Assembly (NCBI GenBank): GCA_902796295.1
Contig: CADBOL010000021.1
Location: forward strand, 1-6,894
DNA: 6,894 nt
From: Oscillospiraceae bacterium
Lineage (GTDB): Bacteria; Bacillota; Clostridia; Oscillospirales; Acutalibacteraceae
Reading direction: 5' to 3'
In this document: positions 4,812 through 6,894 of the stretch, piece by piece
Layout: the number at the start of each line of letters is the position of its first letter
How positions within the stretch are numbered: position 1 is the first letter of the stretch
Program-made: the position numbers and the translations under genes
The notes under the pieces: generated by a model
Database searches by the model: none
Seen by the model: the letters and a program-made list of their open reading frames with translations, nothing else
Told to the model about the DNA's origin: nothing

Positions 4812-4843
4812 AAAAAGGCTCGCCCGAAGGCGAGTCTTTTTTT
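4812..4843. terminator. bidirectional terminator shared by the convergent operons
   Basis: The core stem GGCTCGCC/GGCGAGTC (4817-4824 with 4829-4836, one G-U) has a CGAA tetraloop. A run of five A (4812-4816) lies on the left and seven T (4837-4843) on the right. It therefore works in both directions and ends the hydrolase operon on the plus strand and the ABC exporter operon on the minus strand. The ABC gene's TAA stop (4844-4842) overlaps its T tract. Confidence 0.93.
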
Positions 4844-6785
4844 ATTCCGCATCAAATGATCCTGTATAAAGTTTATAATATGTTCCTTTGGCTGCAATCA
4901 GATCTTCGTGGCTTCCGCGCTCGATGATCCTGCCGTGGTCGAGAACCATTATCACATCCGAATTCATGACGGTCGAGAGACGGTGTGCGATGACGAAAAC
5001 GGTTCTGTTTTCCATCAGCTTATCCATGCCGGCCTGTACCATCGCTTCGGTTCTGGTATCTATAGAAGATGTCGCCTCGTCAAGTATCATAACCGGCGGG
5101 TCGGCAACAGCCGCCCTTGCTATGGCGATAAGCTGTCTCTGGCCCTGTGAGAGATTGGAGCCGTTATTCGTGAGCTCCGTATCGTAGCCGTGAGGCAGAC
5201 GGGTTATGAAACTGTCCGCGCCCGCGAGCTTCGCCGCTTCGATACATTCCTCATCCGTGGCGTCAAGTCTGCCGTAGCGGATATTTTCCATAACGGTGCC
5301 GGTGAAAAGATTCGTTTCCTGGAGTACTATTCCGAGCGAGCGGCGCAGGTCCGCCTTTCTGATCTTGTTTATGTTTATGCCGTCATAGCGGATTTTGCCG
5401 TCCGCGATATCATAGAATCTGTTGAGCAGGTTTGTGATTGTGGTTTTGCCCGCACCTGTCGCGCCGACAAAGGCGACCTTCTGACCGGGTTCGGCAAATA
5501 TACTGATATCATAGAGCACCTGCTTGCCTTCAACATATCCGAAATCCACCTGATTGAGGCGGACATCGCCTTTGAGCTCGGTGTAGGTGAGAGTGCCGTC
5601 TTTATGGGGATGTTTCCACGCCCATTTTCCCGTGCGCTTATCGCTCTCGGTTATTGTGCCGTCGGGGGCGATATTCACATTGACGAGGGTTACATAGCCG
5701 TCGTCAACCTCGGGTGTCTCGTCGAGCAGATCAAAGACTCTGCCTGCGCCCGCCATACCCATTACAACGGTGTTGAACTGCTGGGCCACCTGGTTTACGT
5801 TGCCCGTAAATTGCTTCGTCATGCCGAGGAAGGGCACTATGAGACTTACCGAAAACGCCATGCCCGATATGCTCACATTCTTGACGCCCGAGAGAAGGAG
5901 AAGACCTCCGACCACCGTAACGAGAACATAGAGCAGGTTGCCTATATTGAATATGATGGGGCCGAGCGAATTCGCGAAGGCGTGAGCCTTGAAGCTGTCA
6001 TTGTAGAGAGCATTATTGACCTCGTCAAAATCCTTCTTGCTCTGCTCCTCGTGATTGAATACCTTTATTACTCGCTGGCCGTTCATCATTTCCTGAACGA
6101 ATCCCTCTGCTCTGCCGAGAGACGCCTGCTGACGCACGAAGAATTTTGCGCTGCCGCCGCCTATCTTGCCCGAAACGAGCATTATGGCGATAACTCCGCA
6201 GACGACAACGAGCGTCATCCACAGGCTGAACCACAGCATTATGAACAGCACCGCGACAACCACCACTCCCGCCTGGAGCAGAGTTGGTATCGCCTGCGAA
6301 ACGAGCTGGCGAAGGGTGTCAATATCGTTTGTGTAACGGCTCATGATATCGCCGTGCTTTTTCCTGTCAAAATATCTCAGGGGCAGGCTCTGCATCTTTT
6401 CAAACATTGCGCCTCTCATTTTATAGAGGAAGCCCTGTGTTATATATGCGCCGATCTGAGTGAAAGCGAGAGATGAGATAATCGCGAGCAGATACATGCC
6501 GACAAGTATGAGTATTTTGGGCAGTATTTCCGCTTTGGCTCCCGCCCAGTCGCGGGTAACATACCATTTCTCAATCAGAGCAACCACATTCTGCGTAAAC
6601 AGAGCGGGCATCGCGGCGGTAACCGCCGAGAAGATGATACAGAATATAACCAGCGGAACAAGTTTCGGGTAAAACCCGATGAGTGATTTTATTATCCTTT
6701 TGAGGATGCCGATATCAAGCTTCGGCTTTCCCTGCGGAACGGCTCCGCCCGAGGGAGCGGCTTTTGGAGGAATCCTACTGCTCAT
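4842..6785 (-). CDS. ABC exporter half-transporter (fused membrane and ATPase domains)
   Basis: The protein has 647 residues from the start chosen here. The ATG at 6785 follows a very strong GGAGGTGA ribosome site. A longer reading from 6824 is unlikely because it would lie inside the upstream gene. After a proline- and glycine-rich N-terminus (1-25), six membrane helices of a type I exporter run from about 35 to 345. The ATPase domain (about 405-647) has A-loop Tyr417, Walker A GATGAGKTT (441-449), Q-loop Gln489, signature LSQGQ (545-549), Walker B VMILDE with catalytic Glu570, and H-loop His601. The catalytic residues are intact and only the signature deviates (LSQGQ for LSGGQ), as in the TM288-like member of heterodimeric exporters. 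A linker of about 50 residues with GKWAWKHPHKDGT lies between the two domains. The gene overlaps its upstream neighbour, the probable partner subunit. Likely role: efflux of drugs, lipids or peptides; substrate unknown. Confidence 0.93.
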   Translation of the reverse strand: MSSRIPPKAAPSGGAVPQGKPKLDIGILKRIIKSLIGFYPKLVPLVIFCIIFSAVTAAMPALFTQNVVALIEKWYVTRDWAGAKAEILPKILILVGMYLLAIISSLAFTQIGAYITQGFLYKMRGAMFEKMQSLPLRYFDRKKHGDIMSRYTNDIDTLRQLVSQAIPTLLQAGVVVVAVLFIMLWFSLWMTLVVVCGVIAIMLVSGKIGGGSAKFFVRQQASLGRAEGFVQEMMNGQRVIKVFNHEEQSKKDFDEVNNALYNDSFKAHAFANSLGPIIFNIGNLLYVLVTVVGGLLLLSGVKNVSISGMAFSVSLIVPFLGMTKQFTGNVNQVAQQFNTVVMGMAGAGRVFDLLDETPEVDDGYVTLVNVNIAPDGTITESDKRTGKWAWKHPHKDGTLTYTELKGDVRLNQVDFGYVEGKQVLYDISIFAEPGQKVAFVGATGAGKTTITNLLNRFYDIADGKIRYDGININKIRKADLRRSLGIVLQETNLFTGTVMENIRYGRLDATDEECIEAAKLAGADSFITRLPHGYDTELTNNGSNLSQGQRQLIAIARAAVADPPVMILDEATSSIDTRTEAMVQAGMDKLMENRTVFVIAHRLSTVMNSDVIMVLDHGRIIERGSHEDLIAAKGTYYKLYTGSFDAE

Positions 6786-6894
6786 CGAAGTCACCTCCGT
6801 TCGTCTGCTCTTCATAAACCTCACGGTAAATTTCGCTCTTTTCGAGCAGCTCTTCGTGAGTGCCGTAATCCGTGATTCTGCCGTTATCCATTAC
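6775..6894 (-). CDS. C-terminal end of the partner ABC half-transporter (partial)
   Basis: The last 39 codons of a gene entering from the right edge read VMDNGRITDYGTHEELLEKS, then EIYREVYEEQTNGGDFDEQ and a TAG stop (6777-6775). This is the standard C-terminus of an ABC exporter ATPase domain, after the H-loop: a hydrophobic strand, D-N-G-R-I, the G-T-H-E-E-L-L turn, and a terminal helix with Y-R-E-V-Y. The coding end overlaps the start of the next ABC gene by 11 bases and contains its ribosome site, so the two are translationally coupled and probably form a heterodimer. Motifs that would show whether this subunit has the degenerate ATP site lie outside the window. Confidence 0.9.
   Translation of the reverse strand, partial: VMDNGRITDYGTHEELLEKSEIYREVYEEQTNGGDFDEQ

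Noticed and set aside
5190..6476. 428-codon open frame on the plus strand
   Set aside because: It is entirely antisense to the well-supported ABC exporter gene. Its translation shows no recognisable domain, and long antisense open frames are common opposite genes with such codon bias.
6786..6824. N-terminal extension of the ABC exporter to 6824
   Set aside because: These codons lie inside the upstream gene in another frame, and the strongest ribosome site in the area points to the ATG at 6785.
1..6894. CRISPR arrays, tRNA genes, insertion-sequence ends or att repeats
   Set aside because: No regularly spaced repeats, tRNA-like cloverleaf, transposase, integrase or paired terminal repeats were seen on either strand.

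Overview
The window looks like a chromosomal segment of a Gram-positive anaerobe of the Bacillota, most likely class Clostridia. This is an inference from several things: purine-rich AGGAG-type ribosome sites, consensus sigma-A promoters, a glycine riboswitch in front of an AGCS symporter, a conserved AlkZ-related protein of a type common in Clostridia, and a two-gene heterodimeric ABC exporter. No species call is possible from the sequence.

Layout, left to right. Positions 1-90 hold the possible last codons of a plus-strand gene and a strong terminator. Positions 150-914 hold an AT-rich type II toxin-antitoxin operon (HigB/RelE-like toxin, then a Xre/HigA-like antitoxin). Its promoter is near perfect and carries an inverted repeat in the spacer, and the operon closes with a bidirectional terminator. 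Facing it on the minus strand (924-2760) is an AGCS-family sodium:alanine/glycine symporter with a TTG start. It is preceded by a leader of about 280 nt with a tandem glycine riboswitch, an intrinsic terminator and its own promoter. Next on the minus strand (2853-3062) is a stand-alone 5S rRNA gene with a consensus promoter, a leader hairpin and a downstream hairpin; no 16S or 23S gene is attached. Divergent from it, on the plus strand (3119-4843), a short operon encodes a secreted SGNH/GDSL hydrolase and an AlkZ-related protein. It ends in a bidirectional terminator shared with a minus-strand ABC exporter operon (4842-6894): one complete half-transporter and the 3' end of its upstream partner.

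The genes are mostly separate, ordinary units. The most informative part is the symporter leader. Its first glycine aptamer is divergent, and the linker between the aptamers contains nine bases exactly complementary to the 5' arm of the terminator in front of the symporter gene. That suggests a direct switching mechanism that can be tested. I did not find a clearly undescribed multi-gene system; the toxin-antitoxin cassette is the most likely horizontally acquired part.
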